Positions 18,188 through 27,206 are shown, counted from the stretch's first letter. The stretch: DNA of 64,000 bases from JAYZQT01 sp964412235 (GCA_964412235.1 CAYPNT010000001.1:1-64000), one strand, 5' to 3'. Notes: generated by a model from the letters alone, not told the origin. Translations and numbers: made by a program.

Positions 18188-18836
18188 TTAAACTCCGTTC
18201 GGTCGCCACACGATCATAAAACGGATCATGGGGCCAATGAGTAACTGGTAATGATTTTGCGAACTTTACTATGTTCGTCAACCTTCGTAAGGTTTCACGC
18301 TTACCTCGGTTGCTTGGTACAACAAAATCCGCACGTCGACGCTTTTGCTCGTCCGACATTTGGCGAGCGACAATTCCAGAAAACTTTTCACGTGTCATGC
18401 CCGGCCTAGATAAAACTCGCGCTTCTTGTATAAACCTCGGTGCCGTAACAACAACTGTTACATCACAGCGTATATTCAGCCCAACTTCAAACAACAAAGG
18501 TATATCTAGGACCACTACAGGTGATCGTTGAGTAGCGCACCGCCTTAAAAACAAATCCTGAGTACAACGCACAAGGGGATGAACTATTTTCTCTAATTCT
18601 TTGAGGGCTTTTGCGTCCGAAAAAACCCGTCTTCCAAGGGCTTCTCGGTTGATCACCCCCTCGTTTACTACGCCGGGGAATAGCTTTTCGACAGGTTGGA
18701 CGCCGACCCCACCGACCCCAAGAACTTTGTGGACTGACAAATCGGAGTCATACACCGGTATACCCAATCCCCGGAAAATTCCAGACGCGGTAGACTTACC
18801 CATACCGATAGAGCCAGTTAAGCCTATTATAATCAT
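18147..18836 (-). CDS. coaE: Dephospho-CoA kinase
   Basis: A 229-residue kinase for the last step of coenzyme A synthesis. The P-loop GSIGMGKST is at residues 8-16, followed by DSDLSVHKVL, HPLVR and LDIPLLFEVGL. It is about 25 residues longer than typical because its C-terminus runs 41 bp into dnaQ. It overlaps aroE by 4 bp (ATGA), indicating a coupled operon. Confidence 0.94.
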   Translation of the reverse strand: MIIIGLTGSIGMGKSTASGIFRGLGIPVYDSDLSVHKVLGVGGVGVQPVEKLFPGVVNEGVINREALGRRVFSDAKALKELEKIVHPLVRCTQDLFLRRCATQRSPVVVLDIPLLFEVGLNIRCDVTVVVTAPRFIQEARVLSRPGMTREKFSGIVARQMSDEQKRRRADFVVPSNRGKRETLRRLTNIVKFAKSLPVTHWPHDPFYDRVATERSLNARNRLRYGNDGS

Positions 18837-19690
18837 CGTTTAGTTTGGGCAACCAAATCTGCCACCACATACTCTCGCAATTTACTCTCCACCTCCGGCT
18901 CGGTACCAAACCATTCCTTAAACCCGGGGCGCGCTTGGTGCAGCAACATACCAAGGCCGTCGACGCCTATATTTCCGCGGGATCGGGCTAGTTTAAGAAA
19001 CGATGTTTCAAGAGGGGTGTAGACAATATCGACGACTATCGCATCGGGCTCCAGGTTATACAATCCGACATCAAGGGCAGGCTGTCCGACCATACCAAGC
19101 ACAGTAGTATTAACAACGAGCATTGCGTCCGCAATAGATTCCTCTCGGTCTTCCCACGAAATAGTGACAGTCGGAACACCAAGGTCCTCGCACAATTTCT
19201 CAGCCCTTTTTTTTGTTCTATTCAAAACGCGGATAACAGGCGCCCCCTCTGCCCTTAGCGCTGCCACAACGGCTCTGGCGGCTCCCCCGGCACCCAAAAC
19301 AACCGCAGGCCCAGAGCTTGCGCTCCAAGTGGGGTGTGCTTCACGGAGGGCTTCTATAAAGCCATATGCATCGGTATTCATCCCGTAAAGCAACCCATTT
19401 CGGACGGTAATTGTATTTACCGCTTTCAGTTGTTTTGCCCACTCGTCTGCCTCATCTACAGCGTTATACGCTGTTTCTTTGTGCGGGGTTGTCACGTTTA
19501 GGCCAGCAATGCCGAGTCCAGGCAATGAGCGGTATGCGTCAAAAGCGCTGTCTGGAGGAATTGAAAAAGGCACGTAAACACCATCTATCCCATATTTTTT
19601 TATCCAATAATTATGGATCCGAGGAGACCTGGAATGTTTTACTGGCCAACCCGATATTCCAGCAACAACCGCTGCAGAAGTGAAAGTCAC
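18833..19690 (-). CDS. aroE: Shikimate dehydrogenase (NADP)
   Basis: A 285-residue enzyme of aromatic amino acid synthesis, reducing 3-dehydroshikimate to shikimate. The substrate-binding KHSRSPRIHNYW and NVTTPHKE (catalytic Lys) are present. The nucleotide fold has VLGAGGAARAVVAAL and the NADP-type NRTKKRAEKL. DGLGMLLHQA is the conserved C-terminal segment. Overlaps of 4 bp at both ends couple it to maf and coaE. Confidence 0.95.
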   Translation of the reverse strand: MTFTSAAVVAGISGWPVKHSRSPRIHNYWIKKYGIDGVYVPFSIPPDSAFDAYRSLPGLGIAGLNVTTPHKETAYNAVDEADEWAKQLKAVNTITVRNGLLYGMNTDAYGFIEALREAHPTWSASSGPAVVLGAGGAARAVVAALRAEGAPVIRVLNRTKKRAEKLCEDLGVPTVTISWEDREESIADAMLVVNTTVLGMVGQPALDVGLYNLEPDAIVVDIVYTPLETSFLKLARSRGNIGVDGLGMLLHQARPGFKEWFGTEPEVESKLREYVVADLVAQTKR

Positions 19691-20301
19691 TTTTCTAGAA
19701 CTCCAGTTTCTCGCAAATAATCAAGTAATAAAAGCAAAGGCAACCCAAGGATTGTATAATGGCTACCCTCTATTTTAGAGAAAAGCTGGACGCCTAAGGA
19801 TTCTGCTCTGTAGCCGCCTAGTGTACTAAGAATTTCGGGACCGCAACGCATTATATATTTGTCTATAAATTGATCACTTAAATTCGGTCTAATCGTAACA
19901 CTTGCTATGTCTACTCCGCTCCAAACACGCACACTGTCCTTGATAATTACAGCGTAGGATATCAATTGATGTGAATTTCCCCGTAAAAACTTCAGATGTC
20001 GGGTGGCTTCCGCAACATCATTTGGTTTATCAAAAAGTCTGCCGTTGCAATCTAGCACTTGGTCAGCGCCCAAAACTAATTTCCCAGGGTATCTTTTTGC
20101 AACGGTTCTTGCCTTCAAATCGGCCAAAGCCTCTGCCAGTTCTATTGTTTTTGCGCCAGCTGCGCGCATACTTCGCTTAACCTCTTCCTCATCAACGTTT
20201 GATGGTTCTGCGCTATATGGTATTCCGGCATTCTCAAGAAGCTGTTTACGCGAGGCGCTTTTCGAAGCTAGTATTATTCGACTTTCAAAACTTTTGCTCA
20301 T
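19687..20301 (-). CDS. maf: Maf family nucleotide pyrophosphatase
   Basis: A 204-residue house-cleaning nucleotide pyrophosphatase. ILASKSASRKQLLENAGIPY is the family S-x-S-x-R-x-x-L signature, SNVDEEE follows, and VLGADQVLDCNGRLFDKP is the catalytic segment. A GTG at 20322 would add seven residues; the ATG at 20301 fits the family length. Whether the substrate is dTTP/UTP or modified pyrimidines is not clear. It sits between ppsR and aroE. Confidence 0.93.
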   Translation of the reverse strand: MSKSFESRIILASKSASRKQLLENAGIPYSAEPSNVDEEEVKRSMRAAGAKTIELAEALADLKARTVAKRYPGKLVLGADQVLDCNGRLFDKPNDVAEATRHLKFLRGNSHQLISYAVIIKDSVRVWSGVDIASVTIRPNLSDQFIDKYIMRCGPEILSTLGGYRAESLGVQLFSKIEGSHYTILGLPLLLLLDYLRETGVLEK

Positions 20302-20338
20302 GCGTTTATTTATACCAACCACATTTAATCACCAGTTT

Positions 20339-21157
20339 TCAGTTTTCTTTAAACTGTAAATAAAGCTGAAATATAGCCGCTGCCGTCTCTTCGATGGAGC
20401 GTCGCGTCACATCTATAACTGGCCACGCCTGTGCGGAAAATAACTTCCTAGCCTGATTAATTTCTGTTTTGACTGTTGAAATATCCACATAATCTGTCTG
20501 TGGTTCTTGTTTTAAAATGAGCAGTCTATTGCGTCGAATTTGAACCAACCGCGTGGCTGATGCAGTGAGCCCGATCACTAATACATTCGACACCTGAAAA
20601 AGCGAATCGGGTAGCGGTATGTCCAACACGAACGGTATGTTAGCCGTCTGCAGCCCATAATGGTTTGCAAGATAGATAGAGGTTGGGGTTTTAGATGTAC
20701 GAGAAACACCCACTAGGATCAGATCCGAACTATCAAGAGAATCTGTTGATTGCCCATCGTCGTGGGCCATTACATAGTTAAGGGCTTCTATTCTATCGAA
20801 GTATTGGGCGTTTAAAGTGTGTTGGCCGCCAGGACGGTTTACCGTTTTTCTTTTAAAAAACTCGCCCAACGTTTCTACTACTGGGTCTAGCACTGATATG
20901 CAGGGAACATTGGCCCTCATGCACCCGTCAATCAGAAGTTCACGAATACGCGTGGAAACAAGGGTAAAAATTACCGGCCCGGGATTTTCATGAATTTTCT
21001 GAATTACTTGCTCCATTTGTGTTGTTGACCGAATCATTGGCCAAATATGTTCTTGAGCCGAAATGCTCTCAAACTGAGCAATGCTTGCCTTTAAAATTCC
21101 CTGCGTTGTTTCTCCCGTGGAGTCTGAAATCAAATGAATGTGGTAATTTTGCTCCAC
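20339..21157 (-). CDS. ppsR: Pyruvate, water/phosphate dikinase regulatory protein (bifunctional kinase/phosphorylase)
   Basis: A 272-residue DUF299 protein that reversibly phosphorylates PEP synthase or pyruvate phosphate dikinase. It begins with HLISDSTGETTQGILKA and carries the P-loop GVSRTSKTPTS at about residues 150-160, then YLANHYGLQTANIPFV. It is the first gene of the leftward operon and the left neighbour of the candidate origin. To my knowledge this gene class is a known flank of the origin in Rickettsia and Caulobacter, opposite hemE. Confidence 0.93.
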   Translation of the reverse strand: MEQNYHIHLISDSTGETTQGILKASIAQFESISAQEHIWPMIRSTTQMEQVIQKIHENPGPVIFTLVSTRIRELLIDGCMRANVPCISVLDPVVETLGEFFKRKTVNRPGGQHTLNAQYFDRIEALNYVMAHDDGQSTDSLDSSDLILVGVSRTSKTPTSIYLANHYGLQTANIPFVLDIPLPDSLFQVSNVLVIGLTASATRLVQIRRNRLLILKQEPQTDYVDISTVKTEINQARKLFSAQAWPVIDVTRRSIEETAAAIFQLYLQFKEN

Positions 21158-21321
21158 GGTTTTACCCCTATCGATTCGTTAATTGCTAAAAACGTGCGCA
21201 ACAATATGTACATAAATGGCTTTTATAATAACAAAATTAAAATTGATGCCCGTTAACCAAATTCTATCCAATGTATTACTAACCTCTTAATACAATAATA
21301 TATGCCCTGGGATAAAACTTG

Positions 21322-21339
21322 TTATTCACGTTATTCAGA
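21322..21339 (+). promoter_or_regulatory. Tandem DnaA-box-like 9-mers
   Basis: TTATTCACG (21322-21330) is directly followed by TTATTCAGA (21331-21339), giving a perfect-phase 9 bp direct repeat. Compared with the relaxed consensus TTATNCACA each has one mismatch. Tandem head-to-tail boxes are typical of DnaA filament loading sites. Confidence 0.5.
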
Positions 21340-21438
21340 TATTTAAAAAATAAAAGCCCACAGTTTTTATTGGGATTCTAAACAAAATTCATAATCTCCG
21401 GTAAATAGTTCACATATCTAGCCCGCTGTTTGTAAATC

Positions 21439-21447
21439 TGTGGATAT
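21439..21447 (-). promoter_or_regulatory. DnaA-box-like 9-mer
   Basis: TGTGGATAT on the plus strand is ATATCCACA on the minus strand, one mismatch from the strong consensus TTATCCACA. Confidence 0.55.
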
Positions 21448-21460
21448 GTAAGGATCCCCA

Positions 21461-21469
21461 ATATTCACA
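21461..21469 (+). promoter_or_regulatory. DnaA-box-like 9-mer next to a trinucleotide run
   Basis: ATATTCACA differs from TTATNCACA by one base. It is followed by GG and then the trinucleotide series CAA x3, CTA x3 (21474-21491), leading into the A/T tract. Confidence 0.5.
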
Positions 21470-21482
21470 GGTACAACAACAA

Positions 21483-21529
21483 CTACTACTAAATTGTTTT
21501 TATTAATTATTTAATTAAATAACTTTTTT
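21483..21529. other. Candidate DNA unwinding element with CTA trinucleotide repeats
   Basis: CTACTACTA at 21483-21491 reads 3'-GAT-5' three times on the lower strand, the form of a DnaA-trio. It is followed by an almost pure A/T run to 21529. This box, short GC, trio, AT order resembles the basal unwinding system described for bacterial origins. A 13 nt spacer separates the nearest box from the first CTA. Confidence 0.5.
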
Positions 21530-21571
21530 GGGGTTTGTGTTTTCTTAACTTCCTGAGATATTGCGTAAATC

Positions 21572-22603
21572 GTGGAAGAACATACAAAACCACTTATTAA
21601 AAGTTTGAACGGCGAACGTGTCGACCCTCCTCCAATTTGGATGATGCGCCAAGCAGGTCGCTATTTGCCTGAGTATCAAAAAATCCGTTCCAAGTGTCGG
21701 AGCTTTCTCGATCTCTGTTATGACTCAGACAAAGCAACAGAGGTTACAATGCAACCAATCAAGAGGTTTGATTTCGATGCGGCTATCTTGTTTTCAGATA
21801 TTTTAGTCCTACCACACGCTCTTGGCCAAGACGTATCATTTGTGGAGGGCGAGGGCCCAGTTTTAGATCCAATAAGGACATTGGAAGATCTTCAAAAACT
21901 TTCGTTAGAAAATTTCCACACGCTTTTGGCCCCAATTTACCAAACAGTGGAAAATGTTTCCGGCCTCCTCCCGCGACAAACAGCGTTAATAGGCTTTGCT
22001 GGGGCACCCTGGACAGTTGCTGCTTATATGGTTGAGGGGAAAGGGAGTCGGGATTTTATTTATGCGAAGAATTGGGCGCTGGGTGCGCCAGAACAATTTC
22101 AAAAGTTAATAACACTATTGGTCGAAGCGACTAGTAGTTATCTAATTATGCAAGCCGAGTATGGGGCTAATGCTTTACAACTTTTTGATACCTGGTCCGG
22201 TGTTTTACCGAGATACGCTTTTGAGAAGTACTGTGTAGAACCAACTAGAGAAGTTATCAAACGGGTAAAGGAGATCCATCCGAACATACCTATCGTGGTG
22301 TTTCCTCGGGGATCCACCGCACATCTTCCAACGTTCGTCAAAACATCAAAAATCGATGCAGTAGGCATTGATTACTCTGCGGACCCCACTTGGGCTGCCC
22401 AAAAACTACAGCCGTATACAACAGTCCAAGGGAACTTAGATCCGGTGTTATTAATGGCAGGAGGCGCCGAATTAGAACTTCGAACACGGGAAATTGTTAC
22501 CGCCCTAGCCAACGGCCCACATATCTTTAATCTAGGACATGGTATTCTTCCTGAAACGCCAATAAAACATGTCGAACAATTAATATCTGCGGTTCGTTTT
22601 TAG
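21572..22603 (+). CDS. hemE: Uroporphyrinogen decarboxylase
   Basis: A 343-residue heme-pathway enzyme that decarboxylates uroporphyrinogen III to coproporphyrinogen III. PPIWMMRQAGRYLPEY is the family N-terminal signature; the second signature is GFAGAPWTVAAYMVEG; VQGNLDP and NLGHGILPETP are at the C-terminus. The start is GTG at 21572 with no strong Shine-Dalgarno sequence. It is the first rightward gene from the candidate origin and is followed by hemH after 7 bp. Confidence 0.96.
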   Translation: MEEHTKPLIKSLNGERVDPPPIWMMRQAGRYLPEYQKIRSKCRSFLDLCYDSDKATEVTMQPIKRFDFDAAILFSDILVLPHALGQDVSFVEGEGPVLDPIRTLEDLQKLSLENFHTLLAPIYQTVENVSGLLPRQTALIGFAGAPWTVAAYMVEGKGSRDFIYAKNWALGAPEQFQKLITLLVEATSSYLIMQAEYGANALQLFDTWSGVLPRYAFEKYCVEPTREVIKRVKEIHPNIPIVVFPRGSTAHLPTFVKTSKIDAVGIDYSADPTWAAQKLQPYTTVQGNLDPVLLMAGGAELELRTREIVTALANGPHIFNLGHGILPETPIKHVEQLISAVRF

Positions 22604-22610
22604 TGCACAC

Positions 22611-23642
22611 ATGAAGAAAACAGCTGTTGTTGTCTATAATTTAGGGGGCCCCGACAGCTTAAGTTCTGTATATCCGTTCCTTAAAAATTTATTTTCAGAC
22701 CCCGCGATATTGCGTGTCCCAGCACCTTTGCGATGGGTGTTAGCTCGTTTGATTGCACGGCGGAGGTCGCCTGTAGCAAGATCAATTTATGCCCAAATTG
22801 GTGGTCGGTCGCCAATATTGCTGGAAACCCAAAAACAGGCAGAAGCACTCCAACATTCGTTAGGGGAAAACTATAGAGTGTTCATTTCTATGCGATATTG
22901 GCATCCGTTTGCTGATGCTGTGGCCGACGCTGTGGCCGATTGGAGGCCGGAGCGAGTGATTTTACTTCCACTTTATCCCCAGTTTTCGTCGACGACCACT
23001 GGCAGTTATCTGCGCATTTGGGGAAAAGCCGCAAGGTCTGCGGGTATAAGTGTGCCCACCGCGCGAATATGCTGTTGGCCGGAAGCGGAAGGTTTTATTG
23101 ACGCGGCTTCTCGAACAGTTGACTCGGCAATCGATAAGCTCCCAAACCATATGCCCTACCGAATTCTTTTCTCGGCACATGGTTTGCCGCAAAGGATAAT
23201 TGATGCTGGAGACCCTTATTCGCATCAAGTAGAGCGAACGGCATTGGCCATAGTCCAAAAATTGAATAACACGGATGCTGATTACATTGTTTGTTACCAA
23301 AGCCGAGTTGGTCCGATGAAATGGCTTCAACCTTATACTATTGATGAAATCAGACGGGCCGGTGCAGAAAGCAAGGCGATTATCATTGTGCCGATTGCCT
23401 TCGTAAGTGAGCACTCAGAAACGCTAGTAGAGCTCGATATAGAGTATGCAAAGGTGGCGAGAGAATCGGGTGTGGTGGAATATACACGAACCCCAACAGT
23501 CCGAACGGATTCGTCTTTTATTGGATCGTTAGCCGATATTGTGCGTTCAGGAATGGAAAGGGGTATTGTTGCTGGGGGAGCCACTTGTTCGAGGGGTTTC
23601 AAGGATTGTCCTTATCATAAGAATGCGCTTGAAAATGGCTGA
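22611..23642 (+). CDS. hemH: Ferrochelatase
   Basis: A 343-residue enzyme that inserts ferrous iron into protoporphyrin IX. VVVYNLGGPDSL opens the protein, IGGRSPI is the conserved first-domain segment, and FSAHGLPQRIIDAGDPY carries the catalytic His. YQSRVGPMKWLQPYT and the Glu-containing VPIAFVSEHSETL follow. The C-terminus (CSRGFKDCPYH) has two cysteines, but no complete Fe-S motif is evident. The stop overlaps the hemJ start by 8 bp. Confidence 0.95.
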   Translation: MKKTAVVVYNLGGPDSLSSVYPFLKNLFSDPAILRVPAPLRWVLARLIARRRSPVARSIYAQIGGRSPILLETQKQAEALQHSLGENYRVFISMRYWHPFADAVADAVADWRPERVILLPLYPQFSSTTTGSYLRIWGKAARSAGISVPTARICCWPEAEGFIDAASRTVDSAIDKLPNHMPYRILFSAHGLPQRIIDAGDPYSHQVERTALAIVQKLNNTDADYIVCYQSRVGPMKWLQPYTIDEIRRAGAESKAIIIVPIAFVSEHSETLVELDIEYAKVARESGVVEYTRTPTVRTDSSFIGSLADIVRSGMERGIVAGGATCSRGFKDCPYHKNALENG

Positions 23643-24072
23643 GTATTATTTGTGGTTTAAGGCATTTCATGTCATTTCAGTGGTAGCGTGGATGGCGGGA
23701 ATGCTCTATTTGCCGCGGCTCTATGTATATCATGCGGATGCTGAAGCTGGCTCGGGTAAATCGGAGACATTTAAGACCATGGAACGTCGTCTTTTGAGGG
23801 TTATAGTTTATCCTTCGATGATTCTCACATTCGTTTTTGGCGGCCTTATGGTATCCGTTCCAGATATGACAGACTGGAACCAGGGCTGGCCCTGGATTAA
23901 GTTTGCTATGATTCTTTTAATGCTGGGTGTCCATTTCCTTTTTGCGCGGTGGCAGAGGGATTTTGCGGCTGATCGGAATGTGCGGCCAGCGAAGTTTTAC
24001 CGGTGGTGGAATGAGGTGCCGACCATTCTGCTTATTGTGATCATCATCATGGCTGTGGTAAAACCGTTTTGA
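23635..24072 (+). CDS. hemJ: Protoporphyrinogen oxidase HemJ
   Basis: A 145-residue integral membrane protein with about four transmembrane helices. The N-terminal WFKAFHVISVVAWMAGMLYLPRLYVYH carries the conserved histidines of the HemJ/UPF0093 family, which converts protoporphyrinogen IX to protoporphyrin IX. RRLLRVIVYPSM and RWWNEVPTILLI are also typical. I chose the ATG at 23635, which overlaps hemH by 8 bp; the open frame extends upstream inside hemH. hemE-hemH-hemJ therefore form one operon covering late heme synthesis. Confidence 0.92.
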   Translation: MAEYYLWFKAFHVISVVAWMAGMLYLPRLYVYHADAEAGSGKSETFKTMERRLLRVIVYPSMILTFVFGGLMVSVPDMTDWNQGWPWIKFAMILLMLGVHFLFARWQRDFAADRNVRPAKFYRWWNEVPTILLIVIIIMAVVKPF

Positions 24073-24425
24073 ATTTGGGCCAGAGAGTATTAATCCGCGC
24101 ATAGCGGGGGCCGGTAGTGGTCGATGTTGCGGCAGGCTAAATCTCATTTTAAAAGAATCGTGAGTGATCAAGAATGTGTGTTAATTTTTTCGCATTGTCC
24201 CAAGTTTGTTTTCCAAGTGCGATCGAAACATTGTTTGACTTGTATTTTTAGATCATTTAACTAGGAAGCAGAAATAGGGACGGCGGCCAGCCGGGCTCCC
24301 ACATTACAATCCAGAAAACTGCCAAGAACGCTACAGAAGTCTCAGACAATCGCGCACGGGCCGCGGATCTATTTTAAATTTATTTTCCGTAAATATTTTT
24401 TAAACAAAACAGCACTTTCAAAATT
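24073..24425 (+). other. 353 bp non-coding leader region of rho
   Basis: No gene is visible. TTGACT at 24235-24240 could be a -35 element but lacks a good -10. If used, it would give a leader of about 150 nt. A short CCGC/GCGG stem lies at 24095-24107 without a T-run. Long leaders are known for autoregulated rho genes in some bacteria; that is inference here. Confidence 0.3.
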
Positions 24426-25682
24426 ATGAACCTTCAAGAACTAAAACAAAAATCTCCTCAAGAACTGCTCTCCCAGGCAGAGGAACTCGAGATAGAAAAC
24501 GCATCGAGCCTGCGCAAACAAGATATTATGTTCGCCATTCTGAAACAACTTGCGGAAAATGATGTACCAATATTTGGCGATGGCGTGCTCGAAATTCTAC
24601 AGGATGGTTTTGGTTTTCTTCGTTCTCCCGAAGCGAACTACCTTCCTGGTCCGGATGATATTTATGTATCTCCCAGCCAGATACGACGGTTTGGGTTACG
24701 TACGGGTGATACAGTGGAGGGGGAAATTCGGGCGCCCAAAGATGGAGAGCGGTATTTTGCGCTGCTGAAGGTTGGTCAAATTAATTTTGACGATCCCGAA
24801 AAAGTGAGGCATCGAATTAATTTTGATAATTTGACACCGCTTTATCCCGAAGAAAAGCTAAATTTAGATACAGCAGACCCAACGATTAGTGACATGACAC
24901 CACGTATCGTGGATCTTATAACACCGTTGGGCAAGGGCCAAAGGGGCCTAATCGTTGCTCCGCCCCGTACCGGCAAGACGATGATGTTACAATCAATTGC
25001 AGCTGCGATAACCTCATCTCACCCGGATGTATATCTTATAGTGCTCCTAATAGATGAAAGACCGGAAGAGGTCACGGATATGCAAAGATCCGTAAATGGT
25101 GAGGTAATTTCGTCAACCTTTGACGAACCGGCCTCACGTCATGTGACCATTTCCGAAATGGTTATCGAAAAGGCGAAAAGACTAGTTGAACACAAACACG
25201 ACGTGGTGATTCTGCTTGACTCCATTACTCGTCTAGCGCGTGCCTACAATACTGTAGTGCCGTCGTCCGGCAAGGTGTTGACGGGTGGCGTTGACGCGAA
25301 CGCTCTACAGCGTCCAAAACGCTTTTTTGGTGCTGCACGTAATATTGAGGAGGGGGGTTCAATGACAATAATTGGAACGGCCTTGATCGATACTGGGTCG
25401 CGGATGGATGAAGTAATTTTTGAGGAATTCAAAGGCACGGGCAACTCGGAAATAATACTGGATAGAAAGTTGGCTGATAAACGTACTTTTCCCGCGATGG
25501 ACATTACGAAATCGGGGACCCGAAAAGAAGAATTGTTGGTTGATAAGGGGGTTTTAGCGAAAATGTGGGTGCTGCGTAGAATTCTCACACCAATGGGGGT
25601 TGTAGATGCTATGGAGTTTTTGCTCGAAAAGCTAAAAGGCACAAAGTCTAATGATGATTTTTTCGATTCAATGAATCAATAA
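24426..25682 (+). CDS. rho: Transcription termination factor Rho
   Basis: A full-length 418-residue hexameric RNA helicase. It has the N-terminal helical region [20 protein letters not shown], the cold-shock-like RNA-binding domain ([16 protein letters not shown]), the Walker A loop [11 protein letters not shown] near residue 180, and Walker [17 protein letters not shown]. The Q-loop ([16 protein letters not shown]) is intact. It lies downstream of hemJ, as in many alphaproteobacterial origin regions. Confidence 0.98.
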   Translation: MNLQELKQKSPQELLSQAEELEIENASSLRKQDIMFAILKQLAENDVPIFGDGVLEILQDGFGFLRSPEANYLPGPDDIYVSPSQIRRFGLRTGDTVEGEIRAPKDGERYFALLKVGQINFDDPEKVRHRINFDNLTPLYPEEKLNLDTADPTISDMTPRIVDLITPLGKGQRGLIVAPPRTGKTMMLQSIAAAITSSHPDVYLIVLLIDERPEEVTDMQRSVNGEVISSTFDEPASRHVTISEMVIEKAKRLVEHKHDVVILLDSITRLARAYNTVVPSSGKVLTGGVDANALQRPKRFFGAARNIEEGGSMTIIGTALIDTGSRMDEVIFEEFKGTGNSEIILDRKLADKRTFPAMDITKSGTRKEELLVDKGVLAKMWVLRRILTPMGVVDAMEFLLEKLKGTKSNDDFFDSMNQ

Positions 25683-25713
25683 CTTCGTTAATTTTCCCGG
25701 TTATGTTCGAAAA

Positions 25714-26688
25714 TTAGGGTTCGAGAACAATTGAACCCGTGGTTTTCCTTGCGGCTAAATCACGATGTGCACGAGCGGCCTCCCGCAACGAATATTTGTG
25801 ATTAACTTCTATTTTTACGGCACCAGCTTTTACAACCTTAATGACCTCTGTTGCCATTCTCCGCATTTTTTCTGGTGTGTCCGCAAAATGAAATAACGTT
25901 GGACGCGTCATGACGAGGGAGCCCTTTTGTGCAAGAATCGCGGGTTCAATTGGCGGAATGGGACCAGACGCATTACCAAAAGTGACAAATAGGCCTTGTT
26001 GTTGGAGGCAGTCGAGTGAAGCAGGCCAGGTTGCTTTTCCTACAGAGTCATAGACTACTGGAACCATAGTGCCTTTTGTGATTTTGCGGACTCGGTCCAC
26101 AAAATTTTCTCGGCTATAAATTATGGGAAAGTCACATCCATGGGCTTTTGCTAGGCGGGCCTTGCCGGGAGAGCCGACGGTGCCGATTACAGTAGCTCCG
26201 AGGTGTTTTGCCCATTGACACAATATTAGTCCGACGCCACCAGCGGCCGCATGGACAAGGATGGTGTCTCCCTTTCCCACTTTGTAGACCTGGCGGACAA
26301 GGAATTGGACAGTCATGCCTTGGAGCATCATCGCGGCCGCAATGTCGTTCGGAATCTCTCGCGGAACCTTTATAAGTTTTGAGGTATCTATGTTTTGGAT
26401 CTCCGAATAACAGCCCAATCCAGCAGTACCAGTGGCCACCCGATCTCCAATCTTAAACCCGCTGACGCCAGCGCCGACAGCCTCTATTTCACCGCACATT
26501 TCGCCGCCTGGCGTAAACGGCATCGGTATCGGATAAAGGCCCGATCGGTGGTAAATATCGATAAAGTTGACACCAATAGCTTTTGCGCGAACAGTAACTT
26601 CTCCGCTCGCCGGACGGACAATTTCTATGTCTTTCCATTTTAAAACCGAAGGTGAGCCAGGCTGGTCAACTACAATCGCTTTGGGCAT
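25714..26688 (-). CDS. Quinone oxidoreductase (zinc-free MDR family)
   Basis: A 324-residue NADPH:quinone reductase-type medium-chain dehydrogenase. N-terminal GroES-like fold: GVNFIDIYHRSGLYP and TPGGEMCGEIEAVGAGV. Nucleotide-binding motif: HAAAGGVGLILCQWAKHLGATVIGT. No structural zinc cysteines are seen, which fits QOR rather than alcohol dehydrogenase. It is convergent with rho (31 bp apart) and interrupts the rightward origin-region genes. Confidence 0.9.
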   Translation of the reverse strand: MPKAIVVDQPGSPSVLKWKDIEIVRPASGEVTVRAKAIGVNFIDIYHRSGLYPIPMPFTPGGEMCGEIEAVGAGVSGFKIGDRVATGTAGLGCYSEIQNIDTSKLIKVPREIPNDIAAAMMLQGMTVQFLVRQVYKVGKGDTILVHAAAGGVGLILCQWAKHLGATVIGTVGSPGKARLAKAHGCDFPIIYSRENFVDRVRKITKGTMVPVVYDSVGKATWPASLDCLQQQGLFVTFGNASGPIPPIEPAILAQKGSLVMTRPTLFHFADTPEKMRRMATEVIKVVKAGAVKIEVNHKYSLREAARAHRDLAARKTTGSIVLEP

Positions 26689-27206
26689 TTACGTTTCCTT
26701 TGTTGGGTTTTAATATTGGAATGTTTTAGTCGGATACTTCTACGATTAAAAATAATCAGCGGCGGTTAGTTGAAATCGCTGGGTAAAAACCTTTTCTAAC
26801 AAGGTGGCCACGCGGGGGGTATTAGTGTTGTTGTTGAGGGCAAAATAGGGGTGGTCAAGTGGTTGAAAACCAAGGCGCGGGGGCTGGCGGTAGCGTGTAA
26901 CTCAGTGGTATGAGCAGAAAATGGGCCGATGCTGTCAGCAGGGCGCATTAATGTAATGGACATCCTTTTCCTCGTGTGTGCCTAGCTTCACTTCGTAAAG
27001 GTATTCAATTTACAACAAGAATAACGGTGGAGCAGCAAAAAGTCACCGGTGCGTATGTTATTTTGGCGTGCAATTTATGCAAACGTGTTGTGCGGGTTTA
27101 TATTAGGGCAGAACTCTATGGAGTTTCTGCGGAAAAATGGGATACCGTGCCCCCTTAGAGGCGTCGGAATAAGACCGATTTTAGGTGGTGGAATTAGAGT
27201 GAGGCA
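26689..27206. other. 518 bp gap without a convincing gene
   Basis: A 60-codon frame at 26976-27158 has no recognisable features. G-rich sequence around 26800-26920 contains GTGTAACTCAGTGG, which resembles a tRNA D-arm, but no matching acceptor stem or T-arm follows. The QOR promoter (leftward) and the ceramidase-like gene promoter (rightward) should lie here. Confidence 0.3.

Larger units (their letters stand above)
21158..21571. other. oriC: Candidate chromosomal replication origin (oriC)
   Basis: A 414 bp AT-rich non-coding gap between divergently transcribed ppsR and hemE. It holds at least four DnaA-box-like 9-mers, a CAACAACAACTACTACTA repeat and an A/T-only tract. The location beside hemE matches the experimentally known Caulobacter and Rickettsia origins. 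The ppsR-maf-aroE-coaE-dnaQ block on one side and hemE-hemH-hemJ-rho on the other both run outward, and parS/parAB lie 8-12 kb away. I see no exact CtrA (TTAA-N7-TTAA) site. The call combines established synteny with sequence motifs; it is untested. Confidence 0.75.

Noticed and set aside
18384..18397. CACGTG-centred sequence resembling parS inside coaE
   Set aside because: Only the core matches; four of the 14 palindromic positions differ, unlike the two good sites at 29332 and 31342.
21490..21525. CtrA-binding sites in the candidate origin
   Set aside because: Several TTAA tetramers occur, but none with exact 7 nt spacing. AT richness explains them.
26880..26960. tRNA-like D-arm sequence GTGTAACTCAGTGG
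   Set aside because: No acceptor stem, anticodon arm or GTTCGANTC T-arm can be assembled around it.
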